From contig CM057843.1 in NCBI GenBank assembly GCA_030068075.1, positions 38,225,332 through 38,289,331 of the forward strand: a stretch of 64,000 bases of DNA, in the 5' to 3' direction. Both the position numbers and the translations under genes were made by a program. The stretch comes from Paguma larvata. Lineage: Eukaryota > Chordata > Mammalia > Carnivora > Viverridae. Under the pieces are notes generated by a model. That model was given only the letters and a program-made list of their open reading frames with translations. It did no database searches and was not told where the DNA came from. This document shows positions 45,100 to 56,527 of this stretch, piece after piece. Within the stretch, counting starts at the first letter, position 1. Each line of letters begins with the position of its first letter.

Positions 45100-45289
45100 G
45101 GGGCACCTGAGTGACTCAGTTGAACATCCGACTCTTGATTTCAGTTCAGGTCGTGATCCCAGGGTTGTGGGATTGAGCCCCATGTGGGGCTCCATGCTGA
45201 GCATGGAACCTGCTTAATGTTGTCTCTCCCTCTGTCTCTCCCCTACTCATGTGCTCATACTCTCTCTCTCTCTCAAAACTAAAAAAGTT
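45100..45289 (+). mobile_element. CanSINE, third of three
   Basis: ggggcacctgagtgactcag head, body gctccatgctgagcatggaa, CT run and short A tail. The agtctttg string precedes it, indicating reuse of the same site. Confidence 0.92.
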
Positions 45290-45299
45290 CCCCAAGGAC

Positions 45300-45730
45300 A
45301 GAGACACTGCCTATTTTTATTTGTTTTTATTATGAAATATTTCAGCCACAGGAAAAACTAGAGGTAAGAAATACACAAATGTGTATACTCAATCCAGTTT
45401 ATTTTTTTTGTTTGTTTGTTTATTTTTGAGAGAAGGAGACAGAGAAACCCAAGCAGGCTCTGCACTGTCAGCACAGATGCTCCATGCAGGGCTCAAACTA
45501 AAACACTGAGATCCTGCATGACCTGAGCGGGAAACTGAAACCAAGAGTCGGACGCTTAACCACTTGAACCACCTAGGTGCCCCTACTCTATCCAGTTTAA
45601 AATCTTACTTGCACAGTTATACCTGTGTCTCCTCCTACCCATGAGTAATCTCTATCTTGAATTGTTTATCATTGCTATGTAGATAATTTATCCTTTGATT
45701 ACATATTTATGTGTCCCTATCAAGTTCTAC
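45300..45730 (+). repeat. Possible old LINE fragment, split by a SINE
   Basis: tatgaaatatttcagccaca on the left and gagtaatctctatcttgaattg ... catatttatgtgtcccta on the right resemble L1M/HAL1 3' UTR strings. Weak. Confidence 0.3.
45402..45584 (-). mobile_element. CanSINE
   Basis: 15-bp TSD with one mismatch (actc(a/t)atccagttta-like at 45387-45401 and 45585-45599). aagagtcgg subtype. Confidence 0.95.
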
Positions 45731-45739
45731 TTTCCTAGG

Positions 45740-45800
45740 GTTTTTGAAATGAATACATAGTAGGTTCTCAGTCAAAGTTTGTTGAATGAATGATGTTTCC
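45740..45800 (+). repeat. L2/MIR 3' tail
   Basis: gaatacatagtaggttctca followed by gtttgttgaatgaatgatg is the common L2 3' end. Confidence 0.6.
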
Positions 45801-47039
45801 TTAAGAACAGGAACTGAATCTTGTCTTTGCTTTTGTGTTGTTCTTCCCCAAATCTTTGCCACATACTGGGCCATTTGCAAGAGAAAATAGGTGCTTAAGT
45901 GTTGTTGGCCTATATAAAATCTATGACCTAAATTACAGCTGTCCCACAAATTCTCCTGGTGTCTGCCCCTACTAGGGACAGAATGTAATATTACGAAGTT
46001 GAGCTATTACCCATGTGTAGAGGGAGGAGGGTTTATTGGGAGCCATGCCAATTGCCATTTGTGGATACGTGGTATCCTATTTGCCTTTCTGGGCTCTGGC
46101 TCCTCCTTTTCCACAAGAGTATGGTCTGCTTAGACTCCACCAGTGAGAGGCACTGACATGATATTTGGTAGAGGAAGAGAAAGAGAAGCCATTGTTTTCT
46201 GGAGGATCTTACAGGCAGAAATATGGGCAGCAGCAGATGGAATGGGTGACATGGGATTTTTGCCTCCAGGTTTTAGGTGTCCTGAGAATCCTCTCTACAG
46301 GCAGATGAGATCAATAGCAGTGTTTTCCTCGTGATCTCTGCACTTCCAGATTCCCTGAAAGGGTTCCTAGCCTCCATTTCTCCAGCTTTCTTAGAGTTGT
46401 GTGAGAGCCTCTAATTCTCTGTGCTAAACCCCTTCCTATTGCAAATACCGTAGTGACTGTTTCCCTGATAAAAGAACCTAGTCCACAAGGCTTCCACTGG
46501 AAACTCTAGGGCCCTAGAACTTAGTAGAGCGGTTCTCTAAGCCCTCGGAATGGTTGTGATGCCATCTTTGGAGGTGGTGAGTCATTGATTTCCAGGTTTG
46601 GGAGCTCTTCAAGTTGTCACCCAAACCTGTGTTTGCAGGATCTGAGGAAACCAGGCTTATGGTAAAATGAACACCGTTAACGTTGAGTTTATAAAACTGT
46701 AGAAACTACTGAAGCAAAAGCGTGATGCAATTAGTGTTGTATGACACACAGGTAACTACAGAATGTATCTGAAGAACACAAGCAGAACTGGGCAGAATTC
46801 TGGTGGCTAAGGGACAGGAATTGGGGAAGAGTTCCTTTCTACTACATATGCTCCTGTACCTTTTGGATTTCATACCTTGTGTGTGTATTATCCACTCCAA
46901 AAATAATTTATATCTAATAGTAACAGTTGTATACTGGTTTTTGTCTGACTTTACCATCAGATTTTCAAAAATCAAAATTCTGACAACCTAAGATGTTAAT
47001 CATGAAGTGAAGAGACATGAAGTTGCACTTGCTGCTTAT
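45801..47039. other. Non-coding stretch with a possible old LTR
   Basis: 46080-46480 (gggctctggctcctcc ... ctgtgctaaaccccttccta) has the feel of an old ERVL-type LTR, but I cannot name it. The remainder is unassigned. Confidence 0.3.
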
Positions 47040-47490
47040 AGGAGTTTGTAGAACGACTTTCAGGAGCTTGGGAAGGGTATCCATTTGGTAACGCCCAATA
47101 AAGTTAAATATATAAACCCTATGATCAGCAATTTCCCTTCTATTTATATACCCTAGAGAAACACTCCTATCAGGAGAAAGGTACAAAGATGTTCATTTCA
47201 GTATTGTTTAATAGCAGAAAAACAGGAATCATAACAATGCCCATGAACAGGAGAATAAATAAAATTAAATAGAATAAAATGAAATACTGAAACCTGAGAC
47301 CTAGCTCTATAAATATCAACATGGATCATTCTCAAAGATGTATTTGTGAGAAAAAGGATCTGCTTGGTGATATATACAGTATGGCAGCATTTAGGTAAAT
47401 TCTAAAATACACATACTAATGAAGTTTTTGGGTTTTTTGAGGGCTAGAAGGGCTCATACCTAATTCATGAGAGAGTGGCCTCAGTTAAGA
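47040..47490 (+). repeat. Old L1 (L1M) 3' UTR
   Basis: gttaaatatataaaccctat, gatcagcaatttcccttcta, agatgttcatttcagtattg, aaatatcaacatggatcatt and gatatatacagtatggcagc follow the L1M 3' order. Confidence 0.75.
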
Positions 47491-47498
47491 GGAGATGA

Positions 47499-47727
47499 GG
47501 GGTGGCTGGGTGGCTCAGTTGGTTAAGCATCTGACTTCAGCTCATGAGACTCTAGCTTCGGTCACGATCTCACAATTCATGGGTTCAAACCTTAACTCTG
47601 GGCTAACACCTTGGAGCCTGGAGCCTTGCTTCAGGTTCTGTGTCTCCCTCTCTCTCTACCCCTCCCCTGCTCACGCTCTGTCTCCCTCTCTCCTTCTCAA
47701 AAATAAACATTAAAAAAATTTTTTTAA
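47499..47727 (+). mobile_element. Felid SINE with an internal insertion
   Basis: ggggtggctgggtggctcag head. About 12-15 extra bases (atgagactctagctt, near 47544-47558) lie between the A- and B-box segments relative to other copies. Confidence 0.93.
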
Positions 47728-47758
47728 AGAGACGATGGGGATTAAAATGGAAAATTCA

Positions 47759-47984
47759 GGGGCGCCTGGGTGGCTCAGTTGGTTAAGCGGCCGACTTCAG
47801 CTCAGGTCATGATCTCACGGTGTGTGAGTTCGAGCCCTGCATCAGGCTCTGTGCTGACAGCTCAGAGCCTGGAGGCTGCTTCCGATTCTGTGTCTCCCTC
47901 TCTCTCTGCTCCTTCCCCACTCATGCTCTCTGTCTCTCAAAAATGAATAAACATTAAAACATTAAAAAAAAACAATAAAAAAAA
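47759..47984 (+). mobile_element. Felid SINE, young
   Basis: Perfect 16-bp TSD (taaaatggaaaattca at 47743-47758 and 47985-48000); consensus head with CpGs. Confidence 0.97.
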
Positions 47985-48139
47985 TAAAATGGAAAATTCA
48001 TCTATTTCATCTGAAGTAAAATGATAATTTTTTTATTCTGGCGGCACATAGTTTTACATTATCTATACTTTTCTATGGTACTTTTCAAAATAATGTGTAT
48101 TCCGTAATCTCCCACTCATTCTCCAGCCCACTGCAGTCT

Positions 48140-48610
48140 GGATTGTGTCCTACATCAGTCAAGATCCTAGCAGGAAACAAAGGGCACAAATGGGGTAATT
48201 TGAGGAGAGTTTAATATAGGGACTATTTACAAAGATGCTGACAGGATACTGTAGCCAACAGAACAGTGTGGCACCCCTGGGGCTGGTAACTGTGGGAAGC
48301 TGTCATTATCCTAGGCCTGCAGGAAAAGGAGAAGTTTCCTGTAGAGGAACACAGGCTGAGAGAGTCCTGTATGGAGAGGACCATCCAGCAAGAGTGATGG
48401 CCTTCATAAGGAATGCAGCCACGTGGGAAGGGGTCAAGGAAGCCAAATAAGATCAATACCTTGACCTTTCTCTCCTTTCTCCCTCTGATTTCCTATTAAT
48501 ATTCCCCATTGGCCAAACCTGACTTGAAGCCAGGGAGCCAGGAAATCGACTGATAGTGCCCATTCAGGTCAACCTCCCAGGGCTCAGAACCGGGACAAAC
48601 TGAGGCTGGT
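48140..48610 (-). repeat. Unresolved old interspersed repeat (LTR-like)
   Basis: gtcaagatcctagcaggaaaca, ggggtaatttgaggagagtttaatatagggactatttacaaag and ccattggccaaacctgacttgaagccagggag are strings I associate with a common mammalian repeat. I cannot name the family with confidence; the orientation is from the TTAATA near 48211. Confidence 0.4.
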
Positions 48611-48641
48611 ATCCACACGCCCCAAACATCTCCCGAAGTTT

Positions 48642-48757
48642 GCTCCATGCTGTCTTTGCAGAGCCCAATGTGGGCTTGAACCCACAAACCATGAGATCAT
48701 GACCTGAGCCCAGAAATCAAGAGTCGGATATTTGACTGAGCCACTCAGGTGCCCCCC
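48642..48757 (-). mobile_element. Truncated CanSINE (5' half only)
   Basis: ctccatgctgtctttgcagagccc to the head gactgagccactcaggtgcccc. The CT-rich body and tail are absent, so it was cut by deletion or truncated by a rearrangement. Confidence 0.88.
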
Positions 48758-49274
48758 CTCACACCCATGCCCCACCCCTCTCGTTTTTCAACTAATTCAA
48801 ATGGCTCCTTGCTAGTCGTGTTCACTAGAAACTTTGTCTACCTTTCTCAAGTGCTAAAATTCTCCAGGTTTCCATTTCTGACTCTCTTTAAACTATCCTT
48901 CACTGTCATGTGCTTATTTCCCTCCTCTTTGCTGATGAAGACTAAAATCTTTAGTTGTAGCTGAGAGTTCTCCTCTCAATTCGAGACCTATTGATAGCAT
49001 AGGACTCACAGGCATCTGAAAGTCAGCATGATCAAGCCAAACACATCTCCTTTCCCTGTAGACCTGTTCCTCCTTATCGTTCCCACCAATTGAATGACAC
49101 TGCTACCACCTTCCACATACTGTCACATTCTCTTTCCCTTGAAGTGGGTGGAGCTGATCAAGAGAGCACAACCAAGCACGGACATGGTGAGCTATTAACT
49201 GGACTTATCCTGGAGAGGTGACAGAGCTGAGCTAATAGGATATCCTGGTTCCGATCTCATCTAAATGGCTACTT
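48758..49274. other. Non-coding stretch
   Basis: No feature recognised. Confidence 0.35.
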
Positions 49275-49485
49275 GGGGCACCTGGTTGTCTCAGTCGGTT
49301 GAGTGTACAACTCTTAATTTCCGCTCAGGTCATGATCTCACAGTTCGTGAGATCAAGCCCTGCATCAAGCCCTGTGGAGCCTGCTTGGGATTCTCTTCCT
49401 CTCTATCTACCCCTCCCCCATTCGTACTTTCTGTCTCTCTCTGAAGTAAACAAACATAAAAACAAAACAAAACAAAACAAAAACC
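49275..49485 (+). mobile_element. CanSINE with (AAAAC)n tail
   Basis: ggggcacctggttgtctcag head; tail is a pentamer microsatellite (about 49459-49484). TSD tctaaatggct at about 49260 and 49486. Confidence 0.94.
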
Positions 49486-49496
49486 TCTAAATGGCT

Positions 49497-49924
49497 TCTC
49501 AATTGCACTGAGCTTTAGAATTCTTTGTGTACTTGGGTCCCATCTGAAACTAGTTAATCCCCAAATCTAGTATCCTGGACTTCTAAAGGAAATATGCATC
49601 TCCTATGTATCTGTGTCTTTACTCTCAATACTACAACACCACTTTTGACGCCAGATGCATAAGTTTTTCACCCATCCAGCAATTCTGTGATCCCAGCTGC
49701 ATGTCCTGCAATTTCACTCCATCTGACACTGGAAGTCGTGTCCCATACTACAAGTTAAGGGTTCAGGCCTGCATGACTGCCTCCTCCCTACTTCGGATGC
49801 CAGTTGCAAGTCCAAATTGTCACCTTGTGCTTCTGACAGGTTATAAATCTGAACTTCCAGACTCCCCTCTTCAGGTTTGACAGATTGGCTAGGCTGGCTC
49901 ACAAAATGCAGAAAACCAGTTGAC
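49497..49924. other. Non-coding stretch
   Basis: No feature recognised. Confidence 0.35.
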
Positions 49925-50555
49925 TTACTAGATGACTGGTTTATTGCAAGGAACGAAGAAGGATCCCAGTGAGAACAGCCAAATGAAATGATACATAGAG
50001 CAAGGTCTGGAAGGGTCTCAAGCATAGGACCTTGGGTCTCAAGCATAGGACCTTCGGGTCCCAGTGGAATCTGGAGTTTGTCACCCCCCAGCAGATGGAT
50101 GTCCACTTCTTCAGCAAACCAGAAGTTCTCCAAACCCTATCCTTTTGGATTTTCATGGAGGGTTCACTACATAGACACGACCGAGTTCAATCGCCAGCGG
50201 CCAATGATTCAATCAATCTCTAGCCCCTCTTCCCTACCCAGAGACGGTGTGGAGGTGGAGATGGGAGACTGAAAGTTCCAACCCTCTAATCTTGGTTGGT
50301 TCCCCTGGCAACCAGCCCCCATCCTTAGGGGCTTTCCAAAAGTCACCTCATTAACATAAACTCAGTGTGGTTGAAAGGGGCTTGTTATGAATAACAAAAG
50401 ACACTCACTTTCTGCTCGGAAGCTATTTCAGGAACTAAGGAAAACCTAAATATTGTAACAAAAGGTGCCCCTTTACAAAGAGGCTCTTTGCAAGGGTGTG
50501 AGGAGCTATGTGCCAGGAACGGTGGGCCAAATATATATTTCTTATAAATCAGAAT
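49925..50555 (-). repeat. Probable ERVL-class LTR (family unresolved)
   Basis: ggtttattgcaaggaacgaa at the left is an antisense polyadenylation signal. Then come catagagcaaggtctggaag, ccaatgattcaatcaatctctagcccctctt, ccaaccctctaatcttggttgg and aaaagtcacctcattaacat, a run I recall from old mammalian LTRs. Contains a perfect 21-bp tandem duplication (see separate entry). No viral genes. Confidence 0.55.
50013..50054. repeat. Perfect 2 x 21-bp tandem duplication
   Basis: The unit beginning gggtctcaagcatag occupies 50013-50033 and is repeated exactly at 50034-50054. The third unit would begin cgggtccc and does not match, so there are only two copies. Likely a recent local duplication. Confidence 0.95.
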
Positions 50556-50559
50556 ATCA

Positions 50560-51155
50560 CAGGACTGAATTGTACTCCCCTCTCCCCCGCCCCAACAATT
50601 CCTATGTTGAAGCTCTAACTCCGAATGTGACTATATTTGGAGATACAGCCTGTAAGGAGGTAATTAAGGTTAAATGAGGTCATAAGAGTGGGGCCCTAAT
50701 CTGATAGGACTGGTGTCCTTAAAAGAAAGACACCAGAGCTTGCTTTCTCTGCGAGTGCTTGCGCAGAGAAAAGGCCATGTGAGGACATAGCAAGAAGGTG
50801 GCCGTTAGCAAACCACAGAGAAGGGCTGCATCAGAAACCAACCTTGACAGTACCTTGATCTTGGACTCCTAGCCTCCAGAACTATGAGAAAATAAATTTC
50901 TGTTTAAGCCACCCAGTCTGTAGTAATTTTTATTTTATTCCTTTATTTTGAGAGACTGAGCAAGCTGGAAAGGGCAGAGAAAGAGAATCCCAAGCAGGCT
51001 CCACCCTGTCAGAGCAGAGCCCAATGCAGGGCTTGAACTCATGAACTGTGAGATCATGACCTGAGCTGAAATCAAAAGCTGGAAGCTTAACCAACTGAGC
51101 CACGCAGGTGCCCTTGTTATATATTTTGTTATAGCAGCCCAAGCAGACTAATACA
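50560..51155 (+). repeat. MaLR LTR (MLT1/MST type), split by a SINE
   Basis: Sense order: actgaattgtactcccc, ccgaatgtgactatatttgg, aggtaattaaggttaaatga, gactggtgtccttaaaagaa, ccatgtgaggacatagcaag, ctagcctccagaactatgag, an aataaa signal at 50889-50896 and, after the SINE, gttatagcagcccaagcagactaataca. Solo LTR. A short MER5-like piece may follow at 51175-51235. Confidence 0.88.
50930..51112 (-). mobile_element. CanSINE inside the MaLR LTR
   Basis: ttttattttattcctttattttgagagac to the head ccaactgagccacgcaggtgccc; it splits the LTR just before its 3' end. Confidence 0.93.
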
Positions 51156-51513
51156 CCTGGGAGAGTCCCACAGGTCTTTCTCATCAACTCCCTGGGTGAT
51201 TCTAATACACACCCAGGCTGGAGAAGCACAGAGCTAGACAAAACAGATCCCTATAGAAAAGCCTGTAGTCAAGGTGACAAACCAGGGAAGCATAGAGGAA
51301 CAGCCCAGAAGAAGGAAAGCCAGTCTGGTGGATGTCGTTAGCATCCCTTGACACTTTTAGACTTCCATTACCATGCCAGAGTAATTAAGGCCATCAGAGT
51401 AGGGTGGCCATGCCCATAGCAGTCATCTACTCCTGATACATCTCCCCTCCTAAATATTTTCCAACTCTGCCTCCTCTCCATCAGCACTGTCCCTTTCCTC
51501 CTATACTCTAGTA

Positions 51514-51747
51514 TGGGAGTTGACAGACAGCAGCCCACTGGCCAAATCTGGCCTACCATCTGTTTTTATAAAGTCTTATTGGAGTATGGTCACACTTGTG
51601 TGTATGTGTGTGTACATATATATATAGTCTATGGCGGCTTTGGTATGACAAGAGCAGAGTCGAATATTTGTAACAGAGGTAATCTAGCCCACAGAACCTA
51701 AACTTTTTCCTATCTGGCCCTTTACAGAAAAGGTTTGCTGACCCCTG
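51514..51747 (-). mobile_element. Non-autonomous hAT transposon, second copy of the 32.9-kb family
   Basis: The 8-bp duplication has one mismatch (ctctagta 51506-51513, ctctggta 51748-51755). Strings cactggccaaatctggccta, gtctatggcggctttggta and tatctggccctttacagaaa are reverse-complement counterparts of the element at 32910-33129. The (GT)/(TA) run near 51597-51625 is a later expansion. Confidence 0.85.
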
Positions 51748-51755
51748 CTCTGGTA

Positions 51756-52379
51756 GAGGGCTACACTAATGGTGGTTAAGCCAGAGACTAGTCATGTATA
51801 GATTGGTGCCTCATTGGTCCAAAACAAAAATCTTTCACAGTGTACCTAAGTCAGCCCTTACTGAGCCCTACTGTATGTCAGACTCTATGGTAAGAAGTAG
51901 GGCTCTGACAATGGATAAGGGCTATATTACCCCTACACTGAAGCAACAGGGGCACCTTCCATGGGCCCTTCACTTTAGAGCGCTATGCATATTACGGATA
52001 CATACAGAAACAAACATGAAGGGTTACGTGGTGCTTCCATCCCTTGGGCCCCAGGGCTCAGCATCAGCACAGCACGACCTATAACTCTGAACGACTATTT
52101 GTGCAGCTCACGCCATTTGGCCCCCATGAAAACTCTTTGTTATGTCCCTGGCAGTGTGTCCTTAAGACTAAAAAGACTAAAGGCCATGTGTCAGTGCCAC
52201 AAAGACGTGACTTGTGCCACTGCTAATGTCAGAGGAAGACACTTCTTTGACCTGTTTGAACAGTGGAAGGGCTGAGGTAAGAGAAAAGGCAAGTAAGTTG
52301 TCAAAACTTCCTTCAAGCGTCAATGCAATAGATGTAAAAAGAACTTCCCAGTGGGGCTGAAGGTCCTCTTCCTTGCTTC
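51756..52379. other. Non-coding stretch
   Basis: An L2/MIR-like antisense piece may lie at 51860-51960 (cttactgagccctactgtat). A plus-strand donor-like site (gggctgag|gtaagag, about 52275) has no clear acceptor partner. Confidence 0.35.
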
Positions 52380-52395
52380 CCTTCATATTATTTTA

Positions 52396-52588
52396 TTTTA
52401 ATGTTTATTTTTGAGAGAGAGTGCGAGCAGGGGAGGGGCAGAGAGAGAGGGAGACACAGAATCTGAAGCAGGCTCCAGGCTCTGAGCTGTCAGCACAGAG
52501 CCCCAGGGGGGGCTCAAACTCATGGACTGTGAGATCATGACTGAGCCGAAGTCTGATGCTTAACCAACTGAGCACCCAGGCACCCCAG
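52396..52588 (-). mobile_element. Felid SINE
   Basis: Perfect 16-bp TSD (ccttcatattatttta at 52380-52395 and 52589-52604). Confidence 0.97.
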
Positions 52589-52805
52589 CCTTCATATTAT
52601 TTTAATTCATAGTTCTGAGGGAACTTATGAAAGAGTGTTATATTAATTGTATTAAACCATTTCTATCTGTGCATGTGTAGGTCTAGATACAACATATGTA
52701 TTTCTTTGTCAACTAGTAGACATTGCCCACTAGCACTGGAATCCTTTTACTCATGTATTTAGTAAGATTTCACTTTTATGAAATTAAATTTAAAGTGTAG
52801 TTTTA

Positions 52806-52989
52806 GGGGCACCTAAGTGGCTCAGTCAGTTAAGTGTCCGACTTCAACTCGGTCACGATCTTGCGGTTCGTGGGTTTGGGGCTCCGTGCTGACAGCTCAG
52901 AGCTTGGAGCCTGCTTCAGATTCTGTGTCTCCCTCTCTCTCTGCCCCTCTCTTGTTCACATACTCTCTCTCTCTCAAAAAAAAAATTAA
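52806..52989 (+). mobile_element. Felid SINE with internal deletion
   Basis: ggggcacctaagtggctcag head; about 20 bases between cgtgggttt and ggggctccg are missing. TSD aaagtgtagtttta / aaaatgtagctttga. Confidence 0.93.
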
Positions 52990-53159
52990 AAATGTAGCTT
53001 TGAACAATTTTAATTCATTAATTGTATTGCCTCTTAAGATATAGTTTTTAATAATTTAGAAGAATAGCAGATATAATCATGTTTTGCTTTTATTTCAATT
53101 TACTTTTTTTAATGAAAACAACCCAAATTTTGTACCTTTAATACAATTTTATGTTTCTT

Positions 53160-53540
53160 TAAAAAACTTTTTGAGAGAGTGAGAGAACACAAGCGTGCAT
53201 AGGGGAAGGAAAGAGAAAGAGGGAGAGAGAATTTTAGGCAGCTTCCATGCTCAGCTCAGAGCCTAACACAAGGGCTCAGTCCCAATCCCTTGACTGTGAT
53301 ATCATGACCTTGCTGAAATCAAGCAACAGACACTTGGGCCACCAGGTGGCTCAGTCAATTGAATGTCTCTTGGTTTCAACTCAGGTCACGATCCCAGGGT
53401 CATAGCATCGAGCCCCACATCGTTTTCCATGCTGAACATGGAGTCTGCTCTTTCTCTCACTCCCTTTCTCTCAAATAAATTAGGTAAATTAATTAATCTT
53501 AAAAAGGGTCATTTAACTGCCTGAGCCACCCAGGTAGGTA
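53160..53540 (-). mobile_element. CanSINE interrupted by a second SINE
   Basis: Left portion 53160-53334 (ctttttgagagagtgagaga to gctgaaatcaagcaacagacac) and right portion 53506-53540 (ttaactgcctgagccacccagg) are one minus-strand SINE, split within its tRNA-like head. Confidence 0.85.
53335..53505 (+). mobile_element. CanSINE nested head-to-head inside the minus-strand SINE
   Basis: gggccaccaggtggctcagt head, body gttttccatgctgaacatgg, and a short aaataaatta tail. The opposite orientation to its host creates a long imperfect inverted repeat. Confidence 0.88.
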
Positions 53541-53676
53541 TCCCACAATTAATTTGATTTCTAATCCTTTAGATTATGAGCAAATGAACATATGTTATGT
53601 AAAAATCAGATTATAGTAACAGTAGTTAAGCTGAAACCAAGACAAGAAAAATAAACTTTATAAAATATACACTAGT

Positions 53677-53795
53677 TCTGGGGTGGCCGGCTGTCTCAGT
53701 TGGTGGAGCATACGACTCTTGATCTTGGCATTGTGAGTTCGAGTCCCATGTTGGGTATAGAGACTGCTTAAAAATTAAAAAAAAAAATCTTTGAA
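53677..53795 (+). mobile_element. Short CanSINE (tRNA-only subtype)
   Basis: ggggtggccggctgtctcag head, gactcttgatcttggcattg, a well-kept B box (gtgagttcgagtcccatgtt) and A-rich tail. Confidence 0.9.
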
Positions 53796-54239
53796 AATAT
53801 ATGTGTATTTATATGCTAATTCTCGTGTGTCATTTTCATGACTTGGCTAAACAGCACTGATCTATTAGTGGAACACTCAGACACAATAATTTTTTTTTAA
53901 TATTTTGGCAACTTTTAATCCTCTCAGAATCCTAGCTTTACATGTATTTTTACCACATATGAAGGAATACTTGTCAGGGTAAGAATATAAAGACCTGTTC
54001 TTTAACTGTGTTAGCTTGTAGTTTATAATATAGCTTTACGCTTAAATATTTAAACAAATAGAACCTGGGACTTTATTTATACTCTTGCATCACAGCCCAC
54101 AAACGGAGAAGCAGGCCTGCAAGACCAACCCAGCCTCCAGCTTCTCAAGGGACTTACAGTGTTGTGGGAGAAACTGGTGCATGGATGTAGTTATTGTGGT
54201 ACAACAGTAAAATGCTAGAAAAACCTATAAAGGGGATGG
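53796..54239. other. AT-rich non-coding stretch
   Basis: No feature recognised. Confidence 0.35.
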
Positions 54240-54410
54240 AGTGTGGTCAGGGAGGATTTCCTGGAGGAAGTCTTCACTAGGCCTACAGCTAAAGGATAAG
54301 TAGGTATTAGCCAGGTGAAGGGAGGAAAGGTGTGGACGAGGCAAAAGTACATAAGGAGAGGAGAGTTCCAGGCAGAAGGAACGGTTTATGGCCAGGACAC
54401 CAAAGCTTTT
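54240..54410 (-). repeat. L2 fragment
   Basis: gtggtcagggaggatttcctggaggaag, agctaaaggataagtaggtattagccaggtgaagg and gagagttccaggcagaaggaac are antisense L2 3'-region strings in the correct order. Confidence 0.8.
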
Positions 54411-55769
54411 CTAGAGAGCACCGGATAGTACATATTTGAGGCATTGCGGGCCATGGATCTTAACTCTACAGCTAAGTATTGTATGTTGCATGTTGTATTG
54501 TAGACAACACATAAATAAATGGGTGTGGAGATGTTCCAAAAGCACTTTAGTTACAGAACAGGCAGCAGACCCACAGATCCTAGCTTGTTGACTCCTTGGC
54601 ATATGGGAAGGGCCAGCGTTGGGAGAAAGCATAGTTGAGGGACTGTTGATCCCTCAACAGTATGGCGTCTGCATAAAGGATGAGGTGGGAGCAGGGGGTG
54701 GGAGTCTGAGGAGTTAAGAGGAGGCTTCAGATTTTGGGTGGGAGGAGTCTGGATGCAGAGACTGGAGAGGTGGTAGCTGCTGCTGCTGTGGGCGTCCTGA
54801 ACTCCCCGGGTAAAGGGAACAAAGCGAATGGTTAGGAAGGGTATTCTGTGAGTGTTGGGAGGAAGATGGAGGGACAAGGTCAAGGCTGACTCCCAGACTT
54901 CTGGCAAACAGTGGGCAGATGGTGCCAGGGGAGGTGGGAGACCGGGGAAAAGCAAAGTCCAGGGGAGGGTTGGGGACAGGCAACAGGATCTGTTCCTCTG
55001 AAGGCTCGGTTCAGTGCCGTTGTGCACACTTGGCTATCCATGTGTGGGGGTGGGGTGTCAGAAATGTGTCTGGCAGTTTCTATGAAAGTACAATCTATAA
55101 ATCCTGAGAAAATCAGAGGGAAGCTGAACATGACGAGCTAAATACCTTTGTAATGACAATCTTGGGGAATAATGACTATTGACAGGTTTTCTCTAGCCTA
55201 TGGGGACAGTAGGCTTCAGTTACTCAGGTTTCCTTTTGTTCACAGCTAACGTAACAACAGCACAAAGACCTAGTATCTGCTGGTTATAATAAGCAACTTG
55301 GTCAGGAAACACAGTCTCATCCAGGCAGTAAATCTGGTCAATGAAATGGATTGGCCCTACAGACCTCAAGAGTCCCAAGATACAGGATTTGCTATGGGGG
55401 ATGGTGATGTTCCTTCCTCCTACAGCCCCACACCCACAGCCATCTCTGGGGTGGTGTCTTAGGTAAATTGAGAGTGTGCTAGAGGTGAGTGAGGAGGGCA
55501 GGCTTGTGACTCCTTGACACACCCCCTCTGGGGTGGGTTGGCTGTAAGCCTAGTTCATCTATCAAGCCAAAACAAGGGTAGCGTTTGCATTTGCTGTAAC
55601 AATTTAGATTCTCTGAATGAGAATTGATGGGTGTGTGGCATTTGTCATCAATCAGAAGTACACTCTATGGAGCAACTGCCTTAGAACAAATATTGCTGGG
55701 GCTATTTGAGGAGCAGTGGCCCCAATGACACGACGGGAAGCAGGTGCCACGTAGTGCCTCTTAGGACTG
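54411..55769. other. Non-coding stretch, unassigned
   Basis: A proline/serine-rich minus-strand open frame (55027 down to 54551) may be a decayed continuation of L2 ORF2 rather than a gene. The sequence from 55140 to 55770 is unassigned. Confidence 0.35.
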
Positions 55770-56470
55770 AGTGTCCTAGGCCCCTGTCCTCTCACCCAGG
55801 AATGACGGCCTCCCTGATTCTCCTCTTGCCCCCTTCTAATCCGTTATTTACTATGCTGCCTGTGTGACCTTTTTAAAATGTAAATAGGATCTTGTCACTC
55901 CTGTTTAAAAGCATTTAAGCATTTCCCATTGCATTTAGGGGAAAATCCAGACTCCTGCAAGCCTGCCTACTGTGACCCAGGTCTCCCCCTACCGCCTCTC
56001 TCCCCCTGAGAATTCTTCCAGCCCAGCCACATTGGCTTTCTCTCAGTCCTCTTGATAGCCCAAGCTCTTTCCTACTTTAGGTCCCTCATTGTTCCCTTAT
56101 TCTAGAAAGTTCTTTGCAATCCCCACCCCTCACAGGGCTAGCTCTTTCTTATATGTCAGATATCTACTTCAAAATCATCACCTCGGAGGGACCTTTCCTG
56201 ATCACTCAGGCTAAGTTGGGTCTCCCTCTCTTGTTCTGGTCTAGCACCTAGGTCTTTTTTTTTTTTTTAATCATAAAACTTGATATAATCCTACAAGTAT
56301 GTGTATGTTTGTCTATCCCCCACCCCCGCTATAGGCTTCTTAGAGACAGAGATCATAATTAATTTGTTTTCCACTGTGTTCCCAGAAACTAGCACAGTGC
56401 CTTGCACATGTAAGCTCAATAGATATTTGTTGAGTCAGTGAATAAATGAATAAATACCATTCAACTAATC
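55770..56470 (+). repeat. L2 LINE 3' end, well preserved
   Basis: Sense L2 order: tgacctttttaaaatgtaaa, ggatcttgtcactcctg, catttcccattgcatttagg, ctgaga..cccagccacattggctttct, cacctcggagggacctttcctgatcac, agaaactagcacagtgccttgcaca, and tagatatttgttgagtcagtgaataaatgaataaa at the end. Confidence 0.92.
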
Positions 56471-56527
56471 CATCAGTTGATATTTCCATCCACAAATGTA
56501 TATGGCCATGTGTGTAATTGTATAACT

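Noticed and set aside
54551..55027. 158-codon minus-strand proline/serine-rich frame
   Set aside because: It adjoins an L2 fragment and reads like decayed, low-complexity translation; no domain was found.
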